From NCBI GenBank assembly GCA_964498065.1, contig CAZCFZ010000014.1:13208-77207 (forward strand): DNA of 64,000 bases, given 5' to 3'. Below are positions 24,993 through 32,755 of the stretch, piece after piece. The notes under the pieces are model-generated. The model was not told the origin of the DNA. It searched no databases and saw nothing but the letters and a program-made list of their open reading frames with translations. How positions within the stretch are numbered: position 1 is the first letter of the stretch; every line of letters starts with the position of its first letter. This DNA comes from FEN-1297 sp964498065. GTDB taxonomy: Bacteria > Bacteroidota > Ignavibacteria > Ignavibacteriales > Ignavibacteriaceae. The position numbers were made by a program, and so were the translations under genes.

Positions 24993-25204
24993 ATGTTTAT
25001 CGATTTTAGTCAGAATGGCGAATCAATATCGGATGCTTTATTTTTAGATATAAATATTGAGCAAAAAATAAAAGAGATTTTGGTATAGGAAAATTAGACA
25101 GCAAGAATATAAACACCGCAAAGGCATTTACACTTTTTACTCTTAGCGTAATCGGATACATCTATAAAGGATTACTTCATATTTCAATTGTAAGTAGAAT
25201 TTAA
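24993..25204 (+). pseudogene. possible remnant of a frameshifted gene
   Basis: From ATG at 24993 a frame of 31 codons reads IDFSQNGESISDALFLDINIEQKIKE and stops at TAG. The overlapping next frame is then open to TAA at 25202-25204 with a plausible ending (KAFTLFTLSVIGYIYKGLLHIS, including a possible transmembrane stretch). The two pieces join by one frameshift near 25076-25085. I do not recognise the parent family. It may simply be non-coding AT-rich DNA. Confidence 0.25.
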
Positions 25205-25219
25205 ATAATTTATTTTATT

Positions 25220-25834
25220 ATGTATAAATTATCCAGCCAGTCTTTAAAAATGAACAAAACCCAAACAGAATATAAATTTACTCCGCTGACTTCAAAAAAT
25301 TGGAAAGACATTGAAAAATTATTCGGTCCGAAAGGCGCCTGTACAGGGTGCTGGTGCATGTGGTGGAAACTTTCCAAATCGCAGTTTGAAGATCAAAAGG
25401 GAGAAAAAAATAAAAGAGCTTTCAAAAAAATAGTTCAATCTGATCAAGTGCCAGGAATAATTGCGTTTTATAAAGACGAGCCTGTTGGCTGGTGTGCAAT
25501 TGAACCAAGAGAATCATTTAAAAGACTCGAAACTTCCAGAATATTAAAACCTGTTGATGATAAAAATGTCTGGTCGATAGTTTGCTTTTATATTAAGAAG
25601 GAATATAGAAGAAAGGGTGTTTCAAAAGCATTAATTAAGAAAGCTGTGGATTATGCCAAAAAAGAAAAAGCAAAAGTTATTGAAGGTTACCCGTTGGACT
25701 TAAGTAAGAAAGAAAATTATCCCGATGCCTTCGCATATCACGGAACCGTGTCATCATTTAAAGCTGCGGGATTTAAAGAGGTTTTAAGAAGATCGGAAAC
25801 CAGACCGATTATGAGATATTATATTTCAAAGTAG
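25220..25834 (+). CDS. GNAT-family N-acetyltransferase
   Basis: A 204-residue protein with the GNAT core in its central and C-terminal part. The acetyl-CoA loop is KKEYRRKGVSKALIKKAVDYAKKEKAKVIEGYPLD (the R/Q-x-x-G-x-A/G motif is RRKGVS), preceded by the strand KNVWSIVCFYI. The N-terminal part has a cluster GACTGCWCMWWKLSKSQFE with three cysteines and three tryptophans, which recurs in one GNAT subfamily. The substrate is unknown. The ATG at 25220 has no clear ribosome-binding site; an in-frame ATG at 25250 (MNKTQTEYKF) is about equally plausible and would remove ten residues. Confidence 0.83.
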   Translation: MYKLSSQSLKMNKTQTEYKFTPLTSKNWKDIEKLFGPKGACTGCWCMWWKLSKSQFEDQKGEKNKRAFKKIVQSDQVPGIIAFYKDEPVGWCAIEPRESFKRLETSRILKPVDDKNVWSIVCFYIKKEYRRKGVSKALIKKAVDYAKKEKAKVIEGYPLDLSKKENYPDAFAYHGTVSSFKAAGFKEVLRRSETRPIMRYYISK

Positions 25835-25841
25835 AAATATT

Positions 25842-26612
25842 CTAATCTGTTAAAGCTTCGTTCAGTATACTCCAATCTATTTTGTGCATAAGTTCTTTCA
25901 TTCTATCCTGGGCACCGGTCATTACAATAACAATATTTTGTATGCTGGAAGTTTTAGTATTTTTAAATTTGTAATAATAACAATTGAATTCCTTGTTCAG
26001 CTTAATATTTTTCCAATTGCCGAAGGCCAGGAAGTAACTTGTCCAATTTTCGTCTGCATAATAACCTTTATTAAGTTTAGTTACTATGGAAGCTCCCTTT
26101 ACATTAATATCCGGTTCGTTAATTGGTCTGCCCTTAATAAAATCGTCGTTGATATATGCATATACATCAATCTCATATAACTCTGAAAGTTGTTTACCTT
26201 TTGCAATTAAGCTGTCATAAGTAGAATTATCTTTGCCCGCATCTTCTTGCGGCATTTGAGAAAATTTATCGGATAATATTTTCTCCTTTTCTGCCAGGGG
26301 TTTAATCAGCGTATTATATCTCTTTGAATTTTCCTTAACCTTGTAAATTCTTTCAAAGTCAGAATCAATGTTAATCGGACCTGTCCCATCATCATTAATT
26401 GGAACTACAGGATTGTTATTAAAGTCGTCGGAATCCAAACTCCAATCATTATCACCGAATTGATCCAGCACGCTCTGAATTATATGTATGGGTTTGGCTA
26501 AAAATTTCTTTTCTGCAGGACTCGGTTCTTTAAGTGATTGTGAAAATGCGGGCAGTACCCAACCGGTTTCCAAAACCAGAAATAAAAATATTTTTGTCTG
26601 CAGTTTTTTCAT
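25842..26612 (-). CDS. exported protein of unknown function
   Basis: A 256-residue protein starting with a signal peptide (MKKLQTKIFLFLVLETGWVLPAFSQ, cleavage likely after about residue 25). The mature part is hydrophilic, with acidic stretches such as DNDWSLDSDDFNNN and no motif I recognise. It ends in VIVMTGAQDRMKELMHKIDWSILNEAL. It lies 10 bases downstream of another exported protein gene, so the two are co-transcribed and probably work together. I give no function. It is the last gene of the surface-protein locus regulated, in my reading, by the upstream two-component system. Confidence 0.7.
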   Translation of the reverse strand: MKKLQTKIFLFLVLETGWVLPAFSQSLKEPSPAEKKFLAKPIHIIQSVLDQFGDNDWSLDSDDFNNNPVVPINDDGTGPINIDSDFERIYKVKENSKRYNTLIKPLAEKEKILSDKFSQMPQEDAGKDNSTYDSLIAKGKQLSELYEIDVYAYINDDFIKGRPINEPDINVKGASIVTKLNKGYYADENWTSYFLAFGNWKNIKLNKEFNCYYYKFKNTKTSSIQNIVIVMTGAQDRMKELMHKIDWSILNEALTD

Positions 26613-26622
26613 TAGGATTTAT

Positions 26623-27549
26623 TTACCTTTTTTCAACATCCAAAAATTCTTTATAATATTGTCCCGCTTCTTTATAAGCATCCTGCGTTTCACCTATAAG
26701 ATATAAAATGCCTGCAACCAACCTCTTCTGTCCTGCTGCCAAAAGTCCTCTAAGTGAATTATTGTGTACATCATCGCCGTAATGCACTTTTGCCAGTGCG
26801 TCTTCAAATTCTGAGTAGTCTGTTTTATATACTTCTTTTTGTTTATTCCATAGTTTTCTAAAATCATTTAAATATGAGTTTTCAATTTCAACATATTTTT
26901 GAGCTTCTTTAATATACAGTTCATGTTTGGCATTCGGATCTTTTTCAAATACAGCCTTTGGTTCCCTATCTGGAGGCAGCTTTTTGTACTCCTCTTTATA
27001 CCAAATATCAACTGCATCGCGCTTTTTTTGATATTTTTGTTTTAGATTGAGTATTGTATTTGCATCGAAAGGGCTTTTCGACATCCTCTCGGCTTCCGTC
27101 TGGTTCATTTTGCCTAATACTTCCTCAGCCCTTATTACCCTTTGTGATTCCGGCTGATAAGAACTCATACTATTGTTCTGCATATACTGTTTAGCCATCT
27201 GCATTGCCATTGCTTTTTTTTGCTGATCGCTTAAGCCTTCCATTTTCTTTTTAAAATCCGAGTAATTTCCTGCCTGCATTGGAACACCCGACAAGGTCAC
27301 GATTATTCCTTCAAGTCGATTTGATAAATCTTTATCGATATTACCTGCGTTACAGCCGGAACTTTCAGGATTATTACAGTCAATCTTGCCGTATGCTTCT
27401 TTACATGATTTAGGCGGGGGTGTAACTTTTTCATATTGCGGTATAAAATCCTCTTTAACCGGTCGCCCTTGTGCAAAAATGGAAATCGATATATTGGATA
27501 ATACGGTTAAAATAAATGTAAATAATAAAATCATCCTATACATTTCCAC
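26623..27549 (-). CDS. exported protein of unknown function
   Basis: A 308-residue protein with a signal peptide near residues 5-26 (MILLFTFILTVLSNISISIFAQG). The mature part begins with a cysteine-containing region (PPKSCKEAYGKIDCNNPESSGCNAG). It continues with a long helical, charged stretch rich in methionine, glutamine and lysine (KKMEGLSDQQKKAMAMQMAKQYM), likely coiled coil. No enzyme motif is visible. It sits between an OmpA-family gene (83 bases upstream) and the last exported gene (10 bases downstream). The 83-base gap has no palindromic operator, consistent with transcription from the ompA promoter. Confidence 0.7.
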   Translation of the reverse strand: MEMYRMILLFTFILTVLSNISISIFAQGRPVKEDFIPQYEKVTPPPKSCKEAYGKIDCNNPESSGCNAGNIDKDLSNRLEGIIVTLSGVPMQAGNYSDFKKKMEGLSDQQKKAMAMQMAKQYMQNNSMSSYQPESQRVIRAEEVLGKMNQTEAERMSKSPFDANTILNLKQKYQKKRDAVDIWYKEEYKKLPPDREPKAVFEKDPNAKHELYIKEAQKYVEIENSYLNDFRKLWNKQKEVYKTDYSEFEDALAKVHYGDDVHNNSLRGLLAAGQKRLVAGILYLIGETQDAYKEAGQYYKEFLDVEKR

Positions 27550-27632
27550 GCCTCTTTATGTATTCAAAAAGGAATAATTGAAGCCTTCGAAGTTAATCCA
27601 TTAAATAAACAGGCAGCTCCGATGGTTAATAA

Positions 27633-28823
27633 TTATATTTTTACAAACTCAACTCTTCTGTTATTGGCTCGTCCTTCTGCTGTATCGTTGGTATCAATCG
27701 GTTTGGTATCGCCGAATCCTTTTGTAGTAAGACGTGATGCATCTATTCCCATGCTTACTAGCTGAGACTTAACCGCATCTGCCCTTTGTTGAGAAAGGGT
27801 CATGTTATGTGCAGCATCACCGGTATTGTCTGTGTGTCCGTCAATTTCAAATTTAAGTCCCGGATTATTTTTCATAACTCTAACAATCATATTCAATGTG
27901 CCCATGCTTTGAGGCTTTATATCGGATTTGTCAACATCGAAAGTAATGCCGTGTGTAACTATTTTGGAAGCGGTGAATTTTTTGCCGATTATATTCATGC
28001 TGCCGCCTGCTGCTGCACGAACATTTGTGAATACAATGGGATTATTCATATCACCTATTCCCCCGAATCCGAATGAATTAGGTGAAATACCAACATTAGG
28101 AATAACCAAAATGCGGTACTGGTCTACGTAACATTTCAACTGATTGTTTTTATAAATAAGCGCACAATGATGCCATTTATTAAAAAAGGTGTTATCATCT
28201 TCGTTTGGATAATCGGCACTAAAATCTTTTGGCAGATAGCCGGTTTCTACTCCTCCGCGTTCATTAAATTGAATATTTGCCTCTTGATCATTTCCATCTT
28301 TATCTTTATATGCTAAAAAGAGAACGGGGCCATAAGCGCTGCCGTTTGGATAAAAATCAAATTCAATTGTAAAAGGATCCGTTAAATAAGACTTAGTTTT
28401 CATTAGCGGGTAAACCCTGCAATAGTTTCCCTCTGTAAGGCTGAAAGCAGCTTTGCCTGCCACTTCATTTACGACAGCTTGTCCGGCATCCAGATTCCAG
28501 TGAGAAGGAAATTCTCCATTCTGGTCCTCGGTAAAATCATCTTCAAAAATGATCTTATCTCCGGGTACAAAATCGTAATTTTGGTAGGCGCTAATACTAG
28601 GCGGCTGGTTGGAATTTACAGCCGTGTTGCTGTTTGAATTGTTAGTTGAGTTATTGTTGTTTTTCGAATTATCCTTTTTCCCTTCCATGGCTTTGTCAAT
28701 TTTCTTTTCGACTTTTTCTTGTGCTTTATCTTTTACATGATTTAAAAGGTTGTCGAATTGAGCCTTTGCCGTGAATGCTAAAAGGAAAAAGAAAACTGAT
28801 GTAAATAATAATATCTTTTTCAT
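27633..28823 (-). CDS. OmpA-family outer-membrane protein with a lamin-G-like middle domain
   Basis: I chose ATG at 28823 (MKKILLFTSVFFFLLAF), which has GGAGG at 28829-28833 six bases upstream; a longer frame starts at 28850. Signal peptide residues 1-20 are followed by a charged helical linker with KDKAQEKVEKKIDKA and asparagine/serine-rich repeats. A concanavalin/LamG-like domain (about residues 85-270; FEDDFTEDQNGEFPSHWNLDAGQ) follows. The C-terminal OmpA peptidoglycan-binding domain shows DKSDIKPQSM, EIDGHTDNTGDAAHN and LSQQRADAVKSQLVSMGIDASRL. Such proteins anchor the outer membrane to the cell wall. A 20-bp palindrome lies 163 bases upstream. Confidence 0.87.
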   Translation of the reverse strand: MKKILLFTSVFFFLLAFTAKAQFDNLLNHVKDKAQEKVEKKIDKAMEGKKDNSKNNNNSTNNSNSNTAVNSNQPPSISAYQNYDFVPGDKIIFEDDFTEDQNGEFPSHWNLDAGQAVVNEVAGKAAFSLTEGNYCRVYPLMKTKSYLTDPFTIEFDFYPNGSAYGPVLFLAYKDKDGNDQEANIQFNERGGVETGYLPKDFSADYPNEDDNTFFNKWHHCALIYKNNQLKCYVDQYRILVIPNVGISPNSFGFGGIGDMNNPIVFTNVRAAAGGSMNIIGKKFTASKIVTHGITFDVDKSDIKPQSMGTLNMIVRVMKNNPGLKFEIDGHTDNTGDAAHNMTLSQQRADAVKSQLVSMGIDASRLTTKGFGDTKPIDTNDTAEGRANNRRVEFVKI

Positions 28824-28942
28824 TTGTGCCTCCATACTTTTATAAAGCAAAAATGTAATTTATGATCAGAATTAAAGTATTTATAAAATAGAATGACTTT
28901 GTTTTCCTGGAGTATAGTTTCTTAAGGCTTTTCCTTTGACGA

Positions 28943-28954
28943 TGTTTCGAAACA
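28943..28954. promoter_or_regulatory. short perfect palindrome upstream of the ompA-like gene
   Basis: TGTTTCGAAACA is a 12-base perfect palindrome 120 bases upstream of the ompA-family start. It could be an operator, but similar short palindromes occur by chance in AT-rich DNA and there is no second copy in the window. Confidence 0.2.
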
Positions 28955-28986
28955 AATCCAAAATAAAATATAAGATTAGGTGAAAC

Positions 28987-29006
28987 AACTAATCATTTGA
29001 TTAGTT
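28987..29006. promoter_or_regulatory. LuxR/NarL-type palindromic operator, copy 1
   Basis: AACTAATCATTTGATTAGTT, a perfect palindrome with heptamer arms CTAATCA/TGATTAG separated by TT (7-2-7). It lies in the gap upstream of the ompA-family gene. The same 20 bases, with the same extra flanks (AAC before, TT after), recur at 31998. No U-tract follows on the minus strand, so a terminator is unlikely. Inference: binding site of the LuxR-type regulator encoded at 32033. Confidence 0.5.
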
Positions 29007-29068
29007 TTACATGTAATTATATTGCGCTCAAAGATATTTTTGACTGTTTCTATCCGCTTATATAAAGA

Positions 29069-30961
29069 CTATTTTAACAAAATCAATTTTTTAGACTGAA
29101 CAAATTTTCCAGCTTCAATTCTGTAAAAGTAAACACCGCTGGACAATTTGGACGCATTGAAATTTACCGTATATCTTCCGGCAGATTCATCCTTATTAAC
29201 CAAAACAGCTACCTGATTTCCAAGTATATCATAAACTTTTAAAACTACATGAGATTGATTAGGAATCTGATATTCAATAGTTGTTGTGGGGTTAAATGGA
29301 TTCGGATAATTTTGGAATAATTTATAATCACGGGGGATTGAGCTTTCAAAAGGTGTATTTACCGAAGTTAGTTTTGAGTAAGGTATTACGTTAACGACCA
29401 CATGCTCTTCCGAATGCTTTTTTTCCGTTGAATTTGCACCTGTTATTGTAGTGTCAAAAGAGAAATCACCTTTAAAAACAAAACCGCTGTCTGTCTTATG
29501 CCAGGAAGCTGTAGTACCAAAACCAAGATCGTTTGGTCCGACGGTATAAACTAAATAATCGTCCGGATCTTCATTGGACGTAAAAGTAGTATCATGTTCA
29601 TAAGGGCTCGGAGATACCGCCGTGCCAGCCATAAACTGATGCACGTTCCATGTCTCATCTAGCAGCAAGCTTGAAGTGAATCCTATTCCGCCGTATGTGC
29701 CGTATTGCAGATAATCATCAAGACCGATACTGTACATAAAATCTTCAGAGGGATCGGTTACGTAATTGAAGACACTAGAAGCCTCACTAAAAAGTGTAGG
29801 GGAGTCTGAAAAACCTTTATCATTGCCCCAACCGTTGGTAGAACCCTTTGCCCCGGCAATATAATCGATATTGATACTGCTGTCGCTGAATTCTCCGACG
29901 ACATACTGTGTTACCTGGGCATGTGTTTGTGAGATAGATTCATCATAGCCGTATGTATCATTATCTTGGCTGGTAGCTTCACGGGTGCTCAAATGATTCT
30001 CTTGAATGTTAAGTACCCAACTATTTGTAGGGACATAATTAATATTCACCGTGGTATCGCCCCAGGCTCCTTTTCTTTTGTTTGTCGGGGTAAAATACGG
30101 GAAGTAAATCCCGAGAATGTTGCCGACTTCCGTTACATTATCAGCTGTGAAATTTGCATTGGATTTACCGCTGCCGTCGGTTTCTACGCTGTCTTTATTA
30201 AAGTGTCCGTAAGTAGCGCTTATCTTTACCCAGCGTCTCGAAAGCGGAGTACCGTCGCAGTCATTTACCTGAAAAACAACCGGTATTGTCTCGCCGCCCT
30301 TCAAATTTACTTTTGAAGGAATTATTTTAACTTTAGCGTCAATTGCAATTTCGTTTCCGCCCAGGTTCCGTACATTTTTCTGATAAGCCCTAACTTTATC
30401 AAATATAGGTTCAATTTGAGAAATTGCGGTGCTGGCAGCATCAATTGATTTTTTGGGATCGGTAAAATCTGATTCGCCCTGGGCGAGTCTTGTTCTGGTA
30501 TGAGCATCTTCAAGGTAAACGTGAAAGTGAAATTGCCCGCCGGAGCTGTCGAGAGAAGACCAGATTAGAAAATCAATGCCGGGCACCGGACCGTCGGGTG
30601 GAAGATCACCGGTAGACCAATTTTCCAGATGTGCTTTTAATTCAGTATCTGGATTGGCTAAAAACTCTTGTGCCATAGTACCTACCAGCCAGTCGATACA
30701 ATCCTTTTCCGGATCGTTATCTTTTATCTGCGCTATAGGCACCACCGCATCACCCAGAGCGAGCCAGTTCAAAAAAGCCGGCTGCAACATATCAATTGAC
30801 TTACCTGATGAATCAGTCGGCATTTTCACATCCATCCTAACACCGTAAACGTCAACGATCGGTGCAGGACAGTCGTCGCATGCTGTTGATTGTGAGTAAA
30901 TTTTATTTGTAATGCAGATATTGAAAATTAATAATAAAAAAACTTTTATCGTGATTTTCAT
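29069..30961 (-). CDS. secreted T9SS cargo protein with Ig-like region
   Basis: A 630-residue protein with signal peptide (residues 1-24, MKITIKVFLLLIFNICITNKIYSQ). The middle contains an Ig-like, invasin-type region (about residues 205-300; KVNLKGGETIPVVFQVNDCDGTPLSRRWVKIS). It ends with the type IX secretion C-terminal domain: LFQNYPNPFNPTTTIEYQ near residue 552, VVLKVYDILGNQV and SSGVYFYRIEAGKFVQSKKLILLK. Such domains direct export by the Por/T9SS system and surface attachment. I do not recognise the rest. It lies 64 bases downstream of another T9SS cargo gene without a palindrome in the gap, so probably shares its promoter. Confidence 0.85.
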   Translation of the reverse strand: MKITIKVFLLLIFNICITNKIYSQSTACDDCPAPIVDVYGVRMDVKMPTDSSGKSIDMLQPAFLNWLALGDAVVPIAQIKDNDPEKDCIDWLVGTMAQEFLANPDTELKAHLENWSTGDLPPDGPVPGIDFLIWSSLDSSGGQFHFHVYLEDAHTRTRLAQGESDFTDPKKSIDAASTAISQIEPIFDKVRAYQKNVRNLGGNEIAIDAKVKIIPSKVNLKGGETIPVVFQVNDCDGTPLSRRWVKISATYGHFNKDSVETDGSGKSNANFTADNVTEVGNILGIYFPYFTPTNKRKGAWGDTTVNINYVPTNSWVLNIQENHLSTREATSQDNDTYGYDESISQTHAQVTQYVVGEFSDSSINIDYIAGAKGSTNGWGNDKGFSDSPTLFSEASSVFNYVTDPSEDFMYSIGLDDYLQYGTYGGIGFTSSLLLDETWNVHQFMAGTAVSPSPYEHDTTFTSNEDPDDYLVYTVGPNDLGFGTTASWHKTDSGFVFKGDFSFDTTITGANSTEKKHSEEHVVVNVIPYSKLTSVNTPFESSIPRDYKLFQNYPNPFNPTTTIEYQIPNQSHVVLKVYDILGNQVAVLVNKDESAGRYTVNFNASKLSSGVYFYRIEAGKFVQSKKLILLK

Positions 30962-31025
30962 TTTTCCCTTTTTATTTAATTATAATTAAAATATTTGCAG
31001 TCTGAATTCATTAAATTTTTTACAG

Positions 31026-31862
31026 TTATTTAAGCAGAATCATTTTATTTACTTGATGAAAGCTACCAGCCTGCATTACGTAGAAGTATATTCCGCTTGA
31101 AAGATTATCGGCATTAAATTTAATACTATATTTGCCTGCCGGTTGATTATCGTTTACTAAAGTCGCGACATCTTTTCCAAGAATATTATAAACCTTTAAA
31201 ACGACAAATTGGCTACTGCCTATTGAGTATTGAATATTTGTGCTCGGGTTGAATGGATTCGGATAATTCTGTTTGAGTTCAAATGATAAATGAGAATTAA
31301 TGTTTTTATCATTTACAGCGGTTGCACTTCCGAATGAAAGATCATCAATATTAAAAGACGAACCGCTGTGGGGATTCGATGCCGGCATTAAGGCAATACT
31401 AATAGCTGCCGAGTCGGGAGTATCGTTTAAATCATAAACTATTGGGGCAGTAAATTGAAGAAATGAACCTGCATTTACATGTGTATGAAATATCCCTGCG
31501 CCAATTCCGTTGTTATTTTTATATAAGGCTACCGTAATTACAAGAGAATCTGAACTAACAGAAGTTAGTTTATAATAACCTGATAAACTCGATGGCCTTC
31601 CAGTGTATACGAATTTAGTGATTAAAGCAGGCGGAATTGAAAAACCATTTATTGAAAGCACGTCGCCTTTTACAGAGTATGAACCAGAATGTGCATCCGT
31701 AGATTGTGTAATAGTTATAAACTGTCCGCTATTACTTGCTTCCCAGTTGTCAGGATTGCCGCTTGTCCAGTTTTCAAAACCTGCATTTGGAATTTGGCAG
31801 AATATAGTTGATGATAATAAAAAAACACATGTGACTATATTAAAGTAAAAATTTTTTTTCAT
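31026..31862 (-). CDS. secreted T9SS cargo protein, carbohydrate-binding-like
   Basis: A 278-residue protein with signal peptide (MKKNFYFNIVTCVFLLSSTIFC). The N-terminal domain (IPNAGFENWTSGNPDNWEASN...FNIDDLSF, about residues 24-180) resembles jelly-roll carbohydrate-binding modules seen at the start of other T9SS proteins. The C-terminal sorting domain is unmistakable: LKQNYPNPFNPSTNIQYS, VVLKVYNILGKDVATLVNDNQPAGKYSIKFNADNLSSGIYFYVMQAG. Its substrate is unknown. The response-regulator gene precedes it, with copy 2 of the palindrome 135 bases upstream of its start. Confidence 0.83.
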   Translation of the reverse strand: MKKNFYFNIVTCVFLLSSTIFCQIPNAGFENWTSGNPDNWEASNSGQFITITQSTDAHSGSYSVKGDVLSINGFSIPPALITKFVYTGRPSSLSGYYKLTSVSSDSLVITVALYKNNNGIGAGIFHTHVNAGSFLQFTAPIVYDLNDTPDSAAISIALMPASNPHSGSSFNIDDLSFGSATAVNDKNINSHLSFELKQNYPNPFNPSTNIQYSIGSSQFVVLKVYNILGKDVATLVNDNQPAGKYSIKFNADNLSSGIYFYVMQAGSFHQVNKMILLK

Positions 31863-31997
31863 ATTCCTCTCCGTTTATATTTATTAATAATTTAAGCGCC
31901 ATAAATGGAATATCGGAATAAATATATTGGACTTCACAGGCTGTGGAAAAGATTTTAGTCCGCTGTAAATAAAATAATCGGTGAAGATTGTATTAAC

Positions 31998-32017
31998 AAC
32001 TAATCATTTGATTAGTT
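31998..32017. promoter_or_regulatory. LuxR/NarL-type palindromic operator, copy 2
   Basis: Exact copy of AACTAATCATTTGATTAGTT with matching flanks, 135 bases upstream of the small T9SS cargo gene and 16 bases after the response-regulator stop. It has the 7-2-7 arrangement. Conservation of the whole 20-mer between two distant gaps argues against chance. Confidence 0.55.
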
Positions 32018-32032
32018 TTGAAAAGCAGGAGA

Positions 32033-32677
32033 CTAAATAATTTTATTTTTAATTGCTTTGGCTACGGCTTCGGAGCGGGAGTTAACATGCAGTTTTGTAT
32101 AGATATTATGAAGATGAAAACGAATTGTATGAAACGAAACGAAAAGCTTTTCTGCGATTGCTTTAGTGCTGTGACCTTCAATTAAAGCATCCAGCACTTC
32201 TTTTTCTCTATCGGATAGTAAAGATGAATAATTATGGTTTAGAGGAGTTTGAAAATATTGCAGCACTTTTCTTGCAACTTCTCCTGAGAACGGAGCCCCT
32301 CCGTCATATGCTTCTCGAATAGCTTCAAGCAGCTTTTCCGTCGGACTTTTCTTTAAAAGATAACCTACGGCTCCATTTCGTAAAGATTGAAAAATTTTTT
32401 CACTATCGCTGTATACAGTCAACATCATTACTTCAACTGTAGGGTATACTGTTTTAATTTCCCCAAGGCTTTCAATTCCCGATTTATCGGGCATTTCAAT
32501 GTCTAATAATAATATATCAGGGAGATCTTGTTCAATTTTATTTAAAACTTCTTCACAATTTTGATAGACACCAACGCATTTAAAACCCTCCGATTTATTA
32601 AGTACTTTTGAAAGAACCTCCCGGAACTCTTCATCATCGTCAAGTATGGATACTCTTATAATACTTTTATTTATCAT
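32033..32677 (-). CDS. LuxR/NarL-family response regulator
   Basis: Two-domain transcription factor of 214 residues. The receiver domain (residues 6-125) has the acidic pocket DDD (13-15), phosphoacceptor Asp59 in ILLLDIEMPDKSG, the threonine of MMLTVYSDSE and lysine of LLKKSP. The C-terminal LuxR helix-turn-helix shows LSDREKEVLDALIEGHSTKAIAEKLFVSFHTIRFHLHNIYTKL. It follows the sensor kinase gene by 78 bases and is probably its cognate partner. Copy 3 of the palindrome lies 58 bases upstream of its start, suggesting autoregulation. The same motif upstream of the cargo and ompA-family genes suggests these are its targets. Confidence 0.93.
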   Translation of the reverse strand: MINKSIIRVSILDDDEEFREVLSKVLNKSEGFKCVGVYQNCEEVLNKIEQDLPDILLLDIEMPDKSGIESLGEIKTVYPTVEVMMLTVYSDSEKIFQSLRNGAVGYLLKKSPTEKLLEAIREAYDGGAPFSGEVARKVLQYFQTPLNHNYSSLLSDREKEVLDALIEGHSTKAIAEKLFVSFHTIRFHLHNIYTKLHVNSRSEAVAKAIKNKII

Positions 32678-32735
32678 TTAGTTATAAATCTTTTAAGTAA
32701 GTTGTTTCATCTTAATTTATAAATTTTTTAGTTTC

Positions 32736-32755
32736 AACTAATCATTTGAGCAGTT
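32736..32755. promoter_or_regulatory. LuxR/NarL-type operator, degenerate copy 3
   Basis: AACTAATCATTTGAGCAGTT. The left arm is identical to copies 1 and 2; the right arm differs at two positions (GC for TT). It abuts the stop codon of the sensor kinase gene and lies 58 bases upstream of the response-regulator start. Confidence 0.42.

Noticed and set aside
28987..29006. Reading the 20-bp palindromes as transcription terminators
   Set aside because: They sit after genes on the minus strand, but the stems are AT-rich, the loop would be only two bases and no T-tract follows on the relevant strand; operator function fits better.
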